NCBI GenBank assembly: GCA_016741995.1
Contig: JACVCO010000006.1
Location: forward strand, 1-64,000
Reading direction: 5' to 3'
Length of the DNA: 64,000 nt
Origin: Hydrogenophaga sp.
Lineage (GTDB): Bacteria > Pseudomonadota > Gammaproteobacteria > Burkholderiales > Burkholderiaceae_C
Shown here: in pieces, positions 35,594 to 45,013 of the stretch
Numbering within the stretch: the stretch's first letter is position 1
Layout: each line of letters opens with the position of its first letter
Position numbers and translations under genes: made by a program
The notes under the pieces: generated by a model
Seen by the model: the letters and a program-made list of their open reading frames with translations, nothing else
Told to the model about the DNA's origin: nothing
The model's database searches: none

Positions 35594-36505
35594 GTGACCT
35601 CCGACCGCGTGAAGCCCGCCCGCGCGCCATCGCGCCCTGCCCAGGCGGCGGGCAAGACCCTGCGCAACCTGAGCACGCTGCAGCTGGCGCTGCTGGTGTC
35701 GCTCGGTTTGCACGCGGCCGTGCTCACGGTGCGCTTCGTCGATCCCGAGCGCTTCGACCGCGTGATCCGGGACACGCCGCTCGAAGTCATCCTCGTCAAC
35801 GCCCGCAGCGACCAGCGCCCCGAGAAAGCCCAGGCCATCGCCCAGGCGTCGCTCGCCGGTGGTGGCGACGCCGAACGCGGCCGCGCCACGTCGCCCCTGC
35901 CGCCCTCGGCCGTGGCCCGCCTGGGCGACGCACCCGACGAAGAAGCGCGCCGCGTGGAGGCGCTGCACGAGCAACAGGAACGCCTGCTCGCCCAGGTGCG
36001 CAGCGCGCTGGCCGCGATGCCCCCACCCGAGAAGGCCAGCGCCCAGCCCAGCCAGCAGGCGCGCGAACAGGAGCAGCGGCGCCAGGCGCTCGTGAAGATC
36101 CTGGCCGAGATCGAGAAACGCATCAACGAAGAGAACGCACGCCCCAAGAAGCGCTACATCAGCCCGGCCACGCGCGAGGCGGTGTACGCCGTCTACTACG
36201 ACGGGCTGCGCCGGCGCATCGAGCAGCACGGCACGGCCAACTTCCCCGAAGCGGCCGGGCGCAAGCTCTACGGTGAACTCACCATGGTGATCACCGTCAA
36301 CCACACCGGCCAGGTGCTCGGCACCGAGGTCGTGCAAGGCTCGGGCACGTCCCTGCTCGATCGCCGTGCGCAGGCCATCGTGCAAGGCCTGCGTTTCGGC
36401 CGCTTCAGCGACGCCATGCGCCGCCAGGCCGACCAGATCGTGGTCGTCTCGCGCTTTCGCTTCACGCGCGAAGACGGCCTGCAAACCCAGCTTTCGGGCC
36501 AGTAA
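35594..36505 (+). CDS. TonB-family energy transducer
   Basis: The 303-aa protein has one N-terminal membrane anchor (LQLALLVSLGLHAAVLTVRF, about 29-48), a long Gln/Glu/Arg-rich coiled-coil linker, and a C-terminal TonB domain (about 205-300) with YYDGLRRRIEQHG and GELTMVITVNHTGQV. TonB proteins pass proton-motive energy to outer-membrane receptors. exbB/exbD are not nearby. The GTG start at 35594 is 7 bp after the RNase gene; no upstream ATG exists. Confidence 0.86.
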   Translation: MTSDRVKPARAPSRPAQAAGKTLRNLSTLQLALLVSLGLHAAVLTVRFVDPERFDRVIRDTPLEVILVNARSDQRPEKAQAIAQASLAGGGDAERGRATSPLPPSAVARLGDAPDEEARRVEALHEQQERLLAQVRSALAAMPPPEKASAQPSQQAREQEQRRQALVKILAEIEKRINEENARPKKRYISPATREAVYAVYYDGLRRRIEQHGTANFPEAAGRKLYGELTMVITVNHTGQVLGTEVVQGSGTSLLDRRAQAIVQGLRFGRFSDAMRRQADQIVVVSRFRFTREDGLQTQLSGQ

Positions 36506-36523
36506 GGCCGGGCAGGACCACCC

Positions 36524-37273
36524 TTGTTACGCGCCTTCGGTCGCTGGCTGCTCTGGCTGATGCTCGCCGGCATCGCGCTGCAGGTGTTTTTCCTGGCCCG
36601 CATCGCCCTCATGGCGGTGTTCGATCCGCACAGCACCGCCTTCCAGCGTTCCGAGGCCTGGCGCGTCGCGGTGAACAGCGCTCGCGGCGATGGCGAATGG
36701 CGCTGGCGCCAGCAATGGGTCGATGGCGACCAGATCAGCCCGCACCTCTGGCGCGCGGTGGTGGCGTCCGAAGACGCGGGCTTCTTCGAGCACCGCGGCG
36801 TGGAATGGGAAGCCATCGAAAAAGCCTGGCAGAAAAACGAGCGGCGCCAGGTCCAGGCCGACCGCCGCGCCGCGCAGAACCCGAACCGGCCGGCGCGCGA
36901 ACCCAAGGTGGTGGGGGGCTCCACCATCACCCAGCAACTGGCCAAAAACCTGCTGCTCTCGGGCGAACGCACCCTGCTGCGCAAGGGGCAGGAACTGGTG
37001 CTCTCGCTCATGCTCGAGCTGTTGCTCAGCAAGCAACGCATTCTGGAGATCTATCTCAACAGCGTGGAATGGGGCGAAGGTGTGTTCGGCGCCGAGGCGG
37101 CGGCGCAGCGCTACTTCAACAAGCCCGCCAGCCGGCTCACGGCGTACGAAGCCGCGCGCCTGGCGGTGATGCTGCCCTCGCCCAAATTCTTCGAAACCCG
37201 CCCGGGCTCGGCCTACCTGGCCCGCCGCGCCGGCACCATCGTGGCCCGCATGGGCGACGTCGCCCTGCCCTGA
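36524..37273 (+). CDS. mtgA: Monofunctional peptidoglycan glycosyltransferase
   Basis: MtgA (249 aa) is a membrane-anchored family 51 glycosyltransferase that makes glycan strands from lipid II. It has an N-terminal helix (about 8-32), the catalytic Glu in VASEDAGFFEHRG, GGSTITQQLAKNL, and EIYLNSVEWGEGVFGAEAAA. The start is TTG at 36524, the only start that gives the membrane anchor without entering tonB. It lies 18 bp after tonB. Confidence 0.93.
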   Translation: MLRAFGRWLLWLMLAGIALQVFFLARIALMAVFDPHSTAFQRSEAWRVAVNSARGDGEWRWRQQWVDGDQISPHLWRAVVASEDAGFFEHRGVEWEAIEKAWQKNERRQVQADRRAAQNPNRPAREPKVVGGSTITQQLAKNLLLSGERTLLRKGQELVLSLMLELLLSKQRILEIYLNSVEWGEGVFGAEAAAQRYFNKPASRLTAYEAARLAVMLPSPKFFETRPGSAYLARRAGTIVARMGDVALP

Positions 37274-37279
37274 CCCGCC

Positions 37280-37897
37280 ATGCGATTCGCCGCCAGCGCC
37301 GTCGGCTACTTCTTCCTGGGCCTGGTGCGCCTGCTCACCGGCGCGCAGGCGCGCTGGTACGGCTGCCCGCCCAAGGCCGAGCAGCGCATCTACTTCGCCA
37401 ACCACCAAAGCCACGCCGATCTGGTGCTCATCTGGGCGGCGCTGCCGCACGAGCTGCGCAGCATCACGCGCCCCATTGCGGCCAAGGACTACTGGACCGC
37501 CTCACCCCTGAAGCACTGGATCACCACCGAGGTGTTCAACGCGGTCTATGTGGAACGCGAGCGCAAGGGCGACGAAGACCCACTGGCCCCGCTGATCGCC
37601 GCGCTGGAGAGCGGCGATTCGCTGATCCTGTTTCCCGAAGGCACGCGCGGCTTCGAGGAAGACCCGCAACCCTTCAAGAGCGGCCTCTACAACCTGGCCA
37701 CCCGCTTCCCCGACGTCGTGCTCGTGCCCACCTGGATCCACAACGTGCAGCGCGTGATGCCCAAGGGCGAGGTGGTGCCGGTGCCGGTGCTGTGCTCGGT
37801 GACCTTCGGCGAACCCGTGAAGCCCGGGGCCGACGAAGCGCGCGCCGATTTCCTGGTGCGCGCGCGCGCCGCCGTCATTGCGCTGAGGGACATCTGA
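37280..37897 (+). CDS. PlsC-type lysophospholipid acyltransferase
   Basis: The 205-aa protein has the acyltransferase block I NHQSHADL (HX4D), block III FPEGTRG and one N-terminal membrane segment. It probably acylates lysophosphatidic acid or a related lipid at the inner membrane. The following gene, a CDP-diglyceride synthase-like protein, starts on the last base of its stop (TGATG), so the two act in consecutive steps of phospholipid synthesis. Confidence 0.88.
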   Translation: MRFAASAVGYFFLGLVRLLTGAQARWYGCPPKAEQRIYFANHQSHADLVLIWAALPHELRSITRPIAAKDYWTASPLKHWITTEVFNAVYVERERKGDEDPLAPLIAALESGDSLILFPEGTRGFEEDPQPFKSGLYNLATRFPDVVLVPTWIHNVQRVMPKGEVVPVPVLCSVTFGEPVKPGADEARADFLVRARAAVIALRDI

Positions 37898-38883
37898 TGG
37901 GTTCCTTCCTGCGCAACCTCAGCGCCAACCAGCAGGTCGGCCTGCTGTTCCTGTTCGTGTTCGGCCTGCTCGCGCTCGTCACGGTGGTGGGCATGCTGCT
38001 CTCGCTGCGCGAGCGCCGCGCGCACGGCGACGACGCCGCCCTGGCCCAGCGCCGCCACGACAACGCCGACCTGCTGCGCATGTCCTGGTTCATGGCCATG
38101 GTGTTCTGGGTCGGCTGGGTGCTCGGCGAAGGCGTGTCCATCGTGCTGTTCGGCATCCTCTCGTTCTTCGCCCTGCGCGAGTTCATCAGCCTATCGCCCA
38201 CGCGCCGCGGCGACCACCGCAGCTTGGTGCTGGCCTTCTTCGCGGTGCTGCCCGCCCAGTACGCGCTGGTCTGGAACGAGCACTTCAACCTGTTCACCGT
38301 GTTCATCCCGGTGTACGTGTTCCTGGCGCTGCCGGTGGTGAGCGCGCTGCGCAACGATCCGCAGCGCTTCCTCGAGCGCAACGCCAAACTGCAGTGGGGC
38401 ATCATGGTCTGCGTCTACGGCCTGAGCCACGTGCCCGCGCTGCTGTTGCTGCAGTTCCCGCGCTGGCTGGGCAACAACGCCTTCCTGGTGTTCTTCCTGG
38501 TGCTGGTGGTACAGACCTGCATGCTGGTGCAGCACCTCAGCGCGCGCGGCCGCCAGCGCCCGGTGGCGCCCGCCATCAGCGCGAGCTTTCACTGGCAGAG
38601 CTGGGGTTGGGGCCTGCTCGCGGGTGGCCTGCTCGGTGCGCTGCTCGCGGGCTTCACGCCCTTCAAACCCCTGCCCGCGCTCGCCCTGGCGCTGGTGGCC
38701 TGCGTGGCCGGCTCGCTGGGCCATCTGGTGATGAAGGCCATCAAACGCGACCGCGGCGTGACCAACTGGGGCGGTGAACGCCGCTCGGTTACTGGTGCCG
38801 CGGGCCTGCTCGACCGCATCGACGCCTTGTGCTTCGCCGCCCCGGTGTTCTTCCATTCCGTGCGCTGGACCTTCAACCTATGA
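37897..38883 (+). CDS. CdsA-like phosphatidate cytidylyltransferase
   Basis: This 328-aa membrane protein (about eight helices) ends with [15 protein letters not shown]...[17 protein letters not shown], the CDP-diglyceride synthase signature region (KRD...LDRID). It differs from housekeeping CdsA in its longer N-terminus and resembles the YnbB-type paralogue that is paired with a PlsC-like gene. Start ATG 37897; the open frame further upstream is an antisense artefact of mtgA. Confidence 0.85.
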   Translation: MGSFLRNLSANQQVGLLFLFVFGLLALVTVVGMLLSLRERRAHGDDAALAQRRHDNADLLRMSWFMAMVFWVGWVLGEGVSIVLFGILSFFALREFISLSPTRRGDHRSLVLAFFAVLPAQYALVWNEHFNLFTVFIPVYVFLALPVVSALRNDPQRFLERNAKLQWGIMVCVYGLSHVPALLLLQFPRWLGNNAFLVFFLVLVVQTCMLVQHLSARGRQRPVAPAISASFHWQSWGWGLLAGGLLGALLAGFTPFKPLPALALALVACVAGSLGHLVMKAIKRDRGVTNWGGERRSVTGAAGLLDRIDALCFAAPVFFHSVRWTFNL

Positions 38884-39428
38884 GGATCCTCGGTATCGAC
38901 CCCGGCCTGCAGTGCACCGGCTTCGGCGTGCTCGACACCGACGGCCCGCGCCTGCATTACGTGGCCAGCGGCACCATCCAGACCAGCCCGAAAGACGGTG
39001 CGCTGCTGCCGGCGCGGCTCAAGGTGCTGTTCGACGGCATCGGCGAGGTGGTGAGCCGCTACCAACCCGAGGTGGCGGTGTGCGAGATCGTGTTCGTGAA
39101 CGTGAACCCGCAGGCCACGCTGCTGCTGGGCCAGGCGCGCGGCGCCTGCCTCACCGCGCTGGTGGCCAACGGCCTGAGCGTGGCCGAATACACCGCGCTG
39201 CAGCTCAAGAAGGCCGTGGCCGGCCACGGCCGTGCCACCAAGGAGCAGATGCAGGAGATGGTGAAACGCCTGCTGCAGTTGCCCGGCCTGCCCGGCAAGG
39301 ACGCGGCCGACGCCCTGGGCCTGGCGATCACGCACGCGCAGGTGGCGCGCACCACCGCGGCCATCGAACGCGTGGCGCCGCTGCGGGCGCGCACGCACGC
39401 GGCGTACAAGGGCGGGCGCAGCTACTGA
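38880..39428 (+). CDS. ruvC: Holliday junction endonuclease RuvC
   Basis: RuvC (182 aa) resolves Holliday junctions. The four acidic active-site residues are D7 (LGIDPG), E69 (CEIVFV), D141 and D144 (KDAADALG). The ATG overlaps the cdsA-like stop by 4 bp. ruvAB are not in the window, as is common in this order. Confidence 0.95.
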   Translation: MRILGIDPGLQCTGFGVLDTDGPRLHYVASGTIQTSPKDGALLPARLKVLFDGIGEVVSRYQPEVAVCEIVFVNVNPQATLLLGQARGACLTALVANGLSVAEYTALQLKKAVAGHGRATKEQMQEMVKRLLQLPGLPGKDAADALGLAITHAQVARTTAAIERVAPLRARTHAAYKGGRSY

Positions 39429-39435
39429 GGCGCGG

Positions 39436-39612
39436 CTACAGCAGCCGCTCCAGCACCAGCACCGCGAAGAAACCCAGCGCGGCGAGGATGGTCCACTTCA
39501 GGATCACCAGCCCCCATTGCCGGTAGCGGGCCTGACCGGTGCCGATATAGAACGCAAAGCACACGCCCGCCGCGATGAGCAGCAGCAGGACCGTCCAGCG
39601 AAACAGCAGCAT
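39436..39612 (-). CDS. Small two-helix membrane protein, 58 aa
   Basis: This frame begins MLLFRWTVLLLLIAAG and ends VLVLERLL. It has two hydrophobic helices (about 5-24 and 35-56) joined by a short polar loop GTGQARYRQWG. It fills the ruvC-lpxC gap on the lpxC strand, 12 bp after the lpxC stop, and its codon use matches its neighbours. I do not recognise a function. The frame is short enough to be missed by length cut-offs. Confidence 0.72.
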   Translation of the reverse strand: MLLFRWTVLLLLIAAGVCFAFYIGTGQARYRQWGLVILKWTILAALGFFAVLVLERLL

Positions 39613-39624
39613 CGGTGCCCGCGA

Positions 39625-40548
39625 TCACCAGGCCGGGGCGACCTGGGTGAAGCCGCGCGGGGCTTCGCGCTCGTTCTCGAAGCTCACCACCTCGTAGGCC
39701 TCGGGCCGGGCGAGCAGCGCGCGCAGCAGCTGGTTGTTCATCGCGTGGCCGCTGCGGAAGGCGCTGTACGCCGCCAGCAGCGGCTTGCCCACGATGTACA
39801 GATCGCCCATGGCGTCGAGGATCTTGTGCTTCGCGAATTCGTCGCCGTAGCGCAAACCGTCGGCGTTGAGCACCTTCACGTCGTCCATCACGATGGCGTT
39901 GTCGAGCCCGCCACCGAGCGCGAGGCCGTGCGAACGCATCATTTCCACGTCTTTCGTGAAGCCGAAGGTGCGTGCGCGCGCGATCTCGCGCGCGTAGTTG
40001 CCGCTGCCCAGGTCAAACTCGACGCGCTGGCCCGAGGCGTTGACCGCGGGGTGGTCGAACTCGATCTCGAAGGCGAGCTTGTAGCCGTGGTACGGCTCCA
40101 GCCGTGCCCACTTGAGGCCGCGGCCCTCGCCTTCACGCACCTCCACCGGCTGCGTGACGCGAATGAAGCGCTTGGGCGCGTTCTGCGCCACGATGCCCGC
40201 GCTCTGCAGCAGGTAGACGAAAGAGGCCGAGGAGCCGTCGAGGATGGGCACCTCTTCGGCGGTGATGTCGATGAGCACGTTGTCCAGCCCGAGGCCGGCG
40301 CAGGCGCTCATCAGGTGCTCGATGGTGTGCACCTTGGCGCCACCGTTGGAGATGGTGGAGGCCAGGCGCGTGTCGCTCACCGACGTGGCATTGACGGGGA
40401 TGTCCACCGGCTGGGGCAGATCGACGCGGCGGAACACGATGCCGGTGTCGGGCGCGGCCGGGCGCAGCGTCAGTTCCACGCGCTGACCGCTGTGCAGGCC
40501 GACGCCCACGGCTTTGGTCAGGGACTTGAGGGTGCGTTGCGCGAGCAT
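39625..40548 (-). CDS. lpxC: UDP-3-O-acyl-N-acetylglucosamine deacetylase
   Basis: LpxC (307 aa) is the zinc deacetylase that commits to lipid A synthesis. Zinc and catalytic motifs are [19 protein letters not shown] (HxxxD) and SGHAMNNQ. The start at 40548 gives the family N-terminus [14 protein letters not shown] ends 6 bp before the ATG and no Shine-Dalgarno is present, so a leaderless transcript from its own promoter is likely, separate from ftsZ upstream. Confidence 0.96.
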   Translation of the reverse strand: MLAQRTLKSLTKAVGVGLHSGQRVELTLRPAAPDTGIVFRRVDLPQPVDIPVNATSVSDTRLASTISNGGAKVHTIEHLMSACAGLGLDNVLIDITAEEVPILDGSSASFVYLLQSAGIVAQNAPKRFIRVTQPVEVREGEGRGLKWARLEPYHGYKLAFEIEFDHPAVNASGQRVEFDLGSGNYAREIARARTFGFTKDVEMMRSHGLALGGGLDNAIVMDDVKVLNADGLRYGDEFAKHKILDAMGDLYIVGKPLLAAYSAFRSGHAMNNQLLRALLARPEAYEVVSFENEREAPRGFTQVAPAW

Positions 40549-40554
40549 GGCGCG

Positions 40555-40560
40555 ATTGTA
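40555..40560 (-). promoter_or_regulatory. -10 element, leaderless start of lpxC
   Basis: TACAAT, 6 bp, ATG at 40548. Confidence 0.5.
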
Positions 40561-40606
40561 GGTTTTCGCCCTGTGGAACACGGTGAGAAATGGTGATGAC
40601 CGCGAT

Positions 40607-40630
40607 AGGGGCGGGCCCATGCCCGCCCCT
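40607..40630 (-). terminator. Hairpin after ftsZ
   Basis: AGGGGCGGGC and GCCCGCCCCT form a perfect 10-bp stem with a 4-nt loop, 11 bp past the ftsZ stop. There is no T-run, so it may be a weak or factor-dependent end of the dcw transcript, or an mRNA 3' stabiliser. Confidence 0.45.
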
Positions 40631-40641
40631 GCCTGGGTCGA

Positions 40642-41856
40642 TCAGTCGGCCTGCTTGCGCAGGAACGCCGGGATCTCGAAGTCGTCCATACCGCCCGAGG
40701 CCAGCGCGTCCACCTTGGCCGCGGCCTGGGTGCGATTGGTGCGCCACACGCTGGGCACGGCCATGTGCTGGTAGTCGGGCTGGGCCGAGCCGGCGCCCGG
40801 GCCGCCCACGGCCTGGTTCACGGTGGGCACGTTGATCGGCGCGTTGTCGGTGCCGGTGCGCAGCACCTGCAGCGGCGGTGCGGTGCGGCGCGCGCCGTGG
40901 CGGGAAAGGCCGGTGGCCACCACGGTCACGCGCATCTCGTCGCCCAGGCTGTCGTCGTACGCGGCGCCGTAGATCACATGCGCTTCGCTCGACGCGTAGG
41001 CGCGGATGGTGTTCATCGCCAGCTTGGACTCCGACAGCTTGAGCGAGCCCTTGGCCGCGGTGACGAGCACCAGCACGCCCTTGGCGCCGGAGAGGTCGAT
41101 GCCTTCCAGTAGCGGGCAGGCCACGGCCTGCTCGGCGGCGATGCGCGCGCGGTCGGGGCCGGCCGCGGTGGCGGTGCCCATCATGGCCTTGCCGGGTTCG
41201 CCCATCACGGTGCGCACGTCTTCGAAGTCGACGTTGACGTTGCCGTACTCGTTGATGATTTCGGCGATGCCGCCCACGGCGTTCTTGAGCACGTCGTTGG
41301 CGTGCGCGAAGGCCTCGTCCTGGGTGATGTCGTCGCCCAGCACCTCGAGCAGCTTCTCGTTGAGCACCACGATCAGCGAATCGACGTTGGCCTCGAGCTC
41401 GGCCAGGCCGTTGTCGGCGTTGGTCATGCGGCGGCCGCCTTCCCAGTCGAACGGCTTGGTGACCACGCCCACGGTGAGGATGCCCATTTCCTTGGCCACG
41501 CGCGCGATCACGGGTGCGGCGCCGGTGCCGGTGCCACCGCCCATGCCTGCGGTGATGAACAGCATGTGCGCGCCTTCGATGGCCTCGCGGATCTGGTCCA
41601 CGGCGCCTTCGGCGGCCTCACGGCCCTTCTCGGGTTTGCTGCCCGCGCCCAGGCCGGTCACGCCGAGCTGGATGGTCTTGTGCGATGCGCTGCGCGCGAG
41701 CGATTGCGCGTCGGTGTTGGCGCAGATGAATTCCACGCCCTGCACCTGGCGGGCAATCATGTGCTCGACGGCGTTGCCGCCGCCACCGCCCACGCCGATG
41801 ACCTTGATCTGCGTGCCCAGGTTGAATTCTTCGACTTCGATCATTTCGATGCTCAT
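40642..41856 (-). CDS. ftsZ: Cell division GTPase FtsZ
   Basis: FtsZ (404 aa) forms the division ring. The tubulin signature reads GGGTGTGAAP, with the N-terminal GVGGGGGNAV and the C-terminal partner-binding peptide DDFEIPAFLRKQAD. Start ATG 41856 follows AAGGAG; the frame upstream to 41946 is not conserved. A 159-bp gap with a small hairpin (41932-41950) separates it from ftsA and probably holds an extra promoter. Confidence 0.97.
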   Translation of the reverse strand: MSIEMIEVEEFNLGTQIKVIGVGGGGGNAVEHMIARQVQGVEFICANTDAQSLARSASHKTIQLGVTGLGAGSKPEKGREAAEGAVDQIREAIEGAHMLFITAGMGGGTGTGAAPVIARVAKEMGILTVGVVTKPFDWEGGRRMTNADNGLAELEANVDSLIVVLNEKLLEVLGDDITQDEAFAHANDVLKNAVGGIAEIINEYGNVNVDFEDVRTVMGEPGKAMMGTATAAGPDRARIAAEQAVACPLLEGIDLSGAKGVLVLVTAAKGSLKLSESKLAMNTIRAYASSEAHVIYGAAYDDSLGDEMRVTVVATGLSRHGARRTAPPLQVLRTGTDNAPINVPTVNQAVGGPGAGSAQPDYQHMAVPSVWRTNRTQAAAKVDALASGGMDDFEIPAFLRKQAD

Positions 41857-42015
41857 TTCGTGCTCCTTGATGCAGTTGCCTGTTTGTCTGGTGATGTCTG
41901 GGTAGCCAGGGTTCGGGTCATCCGGGGGGCCCGGTGTGTTCGGCACACCGTCCTCGTCGTCGCCGACATCGCCACGCGGGCGGACCGTGAATGAGGGGGT
42001 CGTTGAAGCAGTTCA

Positions 42016-43245
42016 TCAGAACGTCCCCACAAACCAGTTCTTCACACGTTCGAGCGCACCCGACATCGAGCCCGCCTTCTGCGCCACCTTGTGGCCGCGC
42101 GCGCGCGCCAGACGGGCTTCTTCGAGCAGGCCCATCACGGTCGCCGAGCGGGTCTGCGCCACCATGTCGGAGAGCGCGCTGTGGTAGTTGGGCACACCCC
42201 GGCGCACCGGCTTGAGGAAGATGTCCTCGCCGAGCTCCACCATGCCCGGCATCACCGCGCTGCCGCCGGTGAGCACGATGCCGCTGGAGAGCATTTCCTC
42301 GTGGCCGCTGTCGCGCAGCACCTGCTGCACCAGCGAGAAGATTTCTTCCACCCGCGGCTCGATCACGCCGGCCAGGGCCTGTTTGCCCAGCAGGCGCGGG
42401 CCGCGGTCGCCCAGGCCGGGCACTTCCACCTGCGTGTCCGGGTCGGCCAGCAGTTGCTTGGCGCAGCCGCTTTCCACCTTGATGTCCTCGGCGTCCTTGG
42501 TGGGCGTGCGCAGCGCCATCGCGATGTCGCTGGTGATGAGGTCGCCCGCGATCGGGATCACCGCGGTGTGGCGGATCGCACCGCCCGAGAAGATGGCGAC
42601 GTCGGTGGTGCCGGCGCCGATGTCGACCAGCGCCACGCCGAGTTCCTTCTCGTCGTCGGTGAGCACGGCCTGGCTGCTGGCCAGCGGGTTGAGCATGAGC
42701 TGGTCGACCTCCAGCCCGCAGCGGCGCACGCACTTGATGATGTTCTCGGCCGCGCTCTGCGCACCGGTGACGATGTGCACCTTGGCCTCCAGCCGGATGC
42801 CGCTCATGCCGATCGGCTCTTTCACCTCCTGGCCGTCGATCACGAACTCCTGCGGCTCGACCAGCAGCAGGCGCTGGTCGGTGGAGATGTTGATCGCCTT
42901 GGCGGTCTCGATCACGCGCGCCACGTCGGTGGCACTGACCTCGCGGTCCTTGATGGCCACCATGCCGCTGCTGTTGATGCCGCGGATGTGGCTGCCGGTG
43001 ATGCCGGTGTAGACACGCGCGATGCGGCAGTCGGCCATCAGCTCGGCCTCTTTCAGCGCCTGCTGGATGCTCTGCACGGTGGCGTCGATGTTGACCACCA
43101 CGCCGCGCTTGAGGCCGTGGCTGGCGGCCACGCCCAGGCCCGCGAGCTTGAGCGTGCCGCCGTTCTGCACCTCGGCCACCACCACCATGATCTTGGCGGT
43201 GCCGATGTCGAGTCCGACGACGAGGTCCTTGTATTCCTTGGCCAT
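42016..43245 (-). CDS. ftsA: Cell division protein FtsA
   Basis: FtsA (409 aa), an actin-like ATPase, anchors FtsZ to the membrane. It shows the phosphate-1 motif GLDIGTAKI, DIGAGTTDVAIF and VLTGGSAVMPG, and ends with an amphipathic tail RVKNWFVGTF. Located between ftsQ and ftsZ as expected. Confidence 0.97.
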   Translation of the reverse strand: MAKEYKDLVVGLDIGTAKIMVVVAEVQNGGTLKLAGLGVAASHGLKRGVVVNIDATVQSIQQALKEAELMADCRIARVYTGITGSHIRGINSSGMVAIKDREVSATDVARVIETAKAINISTDQRLLLVEPQEFVIDGQEVKEPIGMSGIRLEAKVHIVTGAQSAAENIIKCVRRCGLEVDQLMLNPLASSQAVLTDDEKELGVALVDIGAGTTDVAIFSGGAIRHTAVIPIAGDLITSDIAMALRTPTKDAEDIKVESGCAKQLLADPDTQVEVPGLGDRGPRLLGKQALAGVIEPRVEEIFSLVQQVLRDSGHEEMLSSGIVLTGGSAVMPGMVELGEDIFLKPVRRGVPNYHSALSDMVAQTRSATVMGLLEEARLARARGHKVAQKAGSMSGALERVKNWFVGTF

Positions 43246-43260
43246 GATGGGTGCGATCGA

Positions 43261-44061
43261 TTACCGGTTCGGTGGGCGTTGGTTCGGGTTGACGGGGGTG
43301 TCGGTGGCGGTGGTCACGCCGCGGATGCGCAGCGCGTAGCCATTGGGGTAGCGCAGGTCCACGCTCTGCAGCGCGCCGGCGTAGCGTTCGGTGAGCTGCG
43401 GCAGCGTGCCGATGAACCGCTGCACGCGCGCCAGCAGTTCCTCGGGCGTGCCGCGGCCGATCTCGATCGCGGCACCGCTGTGCAGGCGCGCACTCCAGCC
43501 GCCACGCTCGCCGAATTCCAGCCGGTCCAGGCCAAGCTCCAGGCGCGCAAGCACCGGCTGCAGGGCCTGGTAGAGCGCCCACACCTCGGCCGATCGGTCT
43601 TCGGGGCCGATCAACTCGGGCAGGTTGTCGGCGTCGTCGGGGCTGGCGTCGAACACCTCGCCGAGCGTGTTCACGAGCTGGCCCGAGCCGGATTCGCCCC
43701 ACCAGGCCACGGCCTGGTGCTCTTCGATGGTCACGCGCAGGCGGTTGGGAAACTCGCGCTGCACCACCGCGCGGCGCACCCAGGGCACCTGCTCGAACAG
43801 CGCGCGCACCTGCTGCAGGTCCACATTCAGGAAGCTCGACGACAGGCGCGAGCGCATCTGCGTGGCCAGTTGTGCGCGCAGCGTGACGGCGCTCTGGTGC
43901 GCCACGTCGCCGTGCACGCTGATGGCCTTGACCGTCCACACCGGGTGGCGAACGGCCCAGGTGCCGATGGCGCCCAGCGTGACCAGCGCGAACACGCCCA
44001 GCAGAAGCTGGGTGGCCACGGCCATCAGCTTCACGTCCAGGGGCAGTTCGGTGTTCGCCAT
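43261..44061 (-). CDS. ftsQ: Cell division protein FtsQ
   Basis: FtsQ (266 aa) is a bitopic divisome protein. It has a short cytoplasmic N-terminus, one membrane helix (about 12-38), a POTRA domain (VKAISVHGDVAHQ...) and a beta domain. The C-terminal tail beyond the beta domain is Asn/Pro-rich. It lies 15 bp upstream of ftsA. Confidence 0.94.
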   Translation of the reverse strand: MANTELPLDVKLMAVATQLLLGVFALVTLGAIGTWAVRHPVWTVKAISVHGDVAHQSAVTLRAQLATQMRSRLSSSFLNVDLQQVRALFEQVPWVRRAVVQREFPNRLRVTIEEHQAVAWWGESGSGQLVNTLGEVFDASPDDADNLPELIGPEDRSAEVWALYQALQPVLARLELGLDRLEFGERGGWSARLHSGAAIEIGRGTPEELLARVQRFIGTLPQLTERYAGALQSVDLRYPNGYALRIRGVTTATDTPVNPNQRPPNR

Positions 44062-44074
44062 GTCGCAGGTTCGC

Positions 44075-45013
44075 TTACGCGTTGTCCAGGCCGGCGCTGG
44101 CCAGCAGTTGCACGCACAGGTCTTCGTAAGAGATGCCGGCCGCGCGCGCCGACATGGGCACGAGCGAGTGGCCCGTCATGCCGGGCGAGGTGTTGATCTC
44201 GAGGAGCCAGGGCTTGCGCGTGGCGGCGTCGATCATCACGTCGGCGCGCGACCAGCCGCGGCAGCCCAGCGTTCGGTAGGCCTTGAGCACCAGGGCCTGG
44301 ATCGCGGCCTCTTCGCCCTCGGGCAGGCCGCAGGGCACGAGGTATTTCGTGTCGTCGGTGAAGTACTTGTTCTGGTAGTCGTAGTTGCCATCGGGCGCCA
44401 CGATGCGGATCACCGGCAGCGCCCGTGCGGCCTCGCCCGTGCCCAGCACCGGGCAGGTGACTTCATCGCCCGCGATGAACTGTTCACACATCACCATCGG
44501 GTCCTGCTTCGCGGCCAGTGCGTAGGCGGCGTCGCACTGCGCGGCATCGGTGACCTTGGTCAGGCCGATGGTGGAGCCTTCACGCACCGGCTTGACGATC
44601 ATGGGCGAGCCCAGCGCGGCAAAGGCGTCTCGCGTTTCGGCCGCGCTGTGCACCTGGCGCCACGCCGGCGTGGACAAGCCCTCGGCCACCCAGATGCGCT
44701 TGGTCATGAGCTTGTCCATCGCCACCGACGAGGCCATCACGCCCGGGCCGGTGTAGGGCACGCCCAGCAGCTCCAACGCGCCCTGCACCGTGCCGTCTTC
44801 GCCGAAGCGGCCGTGCAGCGCAATGAAGCAGCGCGCGAAGCCGCTGCGCTTGAGTTCGCTCAGGTCGCGCTCGGCCGGGTCGAAGGCGTGGGCATCCACC
44901 CCTTTGGATTGCAGCGCCTTGAGCACGCCCGTGCCCGACATGAGCGAGACCTCGCGCTCGGCGGAGCGCCCGCCCATGAGCACCGCGACCTTGCCGAATT
45001 CCTTGCTGTTCAT
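44075..45013 (-). CDS. ddl: D-alanine--D-alanine ligase
   Basis: Ddl (312 aa) makes the D-Ala-D-Ala end of the peptidoglycan stem peptide. ATP-grasp motifs [34 protein letters not shown] and [14 protein letters not shown] are intact. The ATG overlaps the murC stop by 4 bp. Confidence 0.95.
   Translation of the reverse strand: MNSKEFGKVAVLMGGRSAEREVSLMSGTGVLKALQSKGVDAHAFDPAERDLSELKRSGFARCFIALHGRFGEDGTVQGALELLGVPYTGPGVMASSVAMDKLMTKRIWVAEGLSTPAWRQVHSAAETRDAFAALGSPMIVKPVREGSTIGLTKVTDAAQCDAAYALAAKQDPMVMCEQFIAGDEVTCPVLGTGEAARALPVIRIVAPDGNYDYQNKYFTDDTKYLVPCGLPEGEEAAIQALVLKAYRTLGCRGWSRADVMIDAATRKPWLLEINTSPGMTGHSLVPMSARAAGISYEDLCVQLLASAGLDNA

Noticed and set aside
36506..36523. A remnant of a lost gene between tonB and mtgA
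   Set aside because: The gap is only 18 bp; I see no residual coding sequence.
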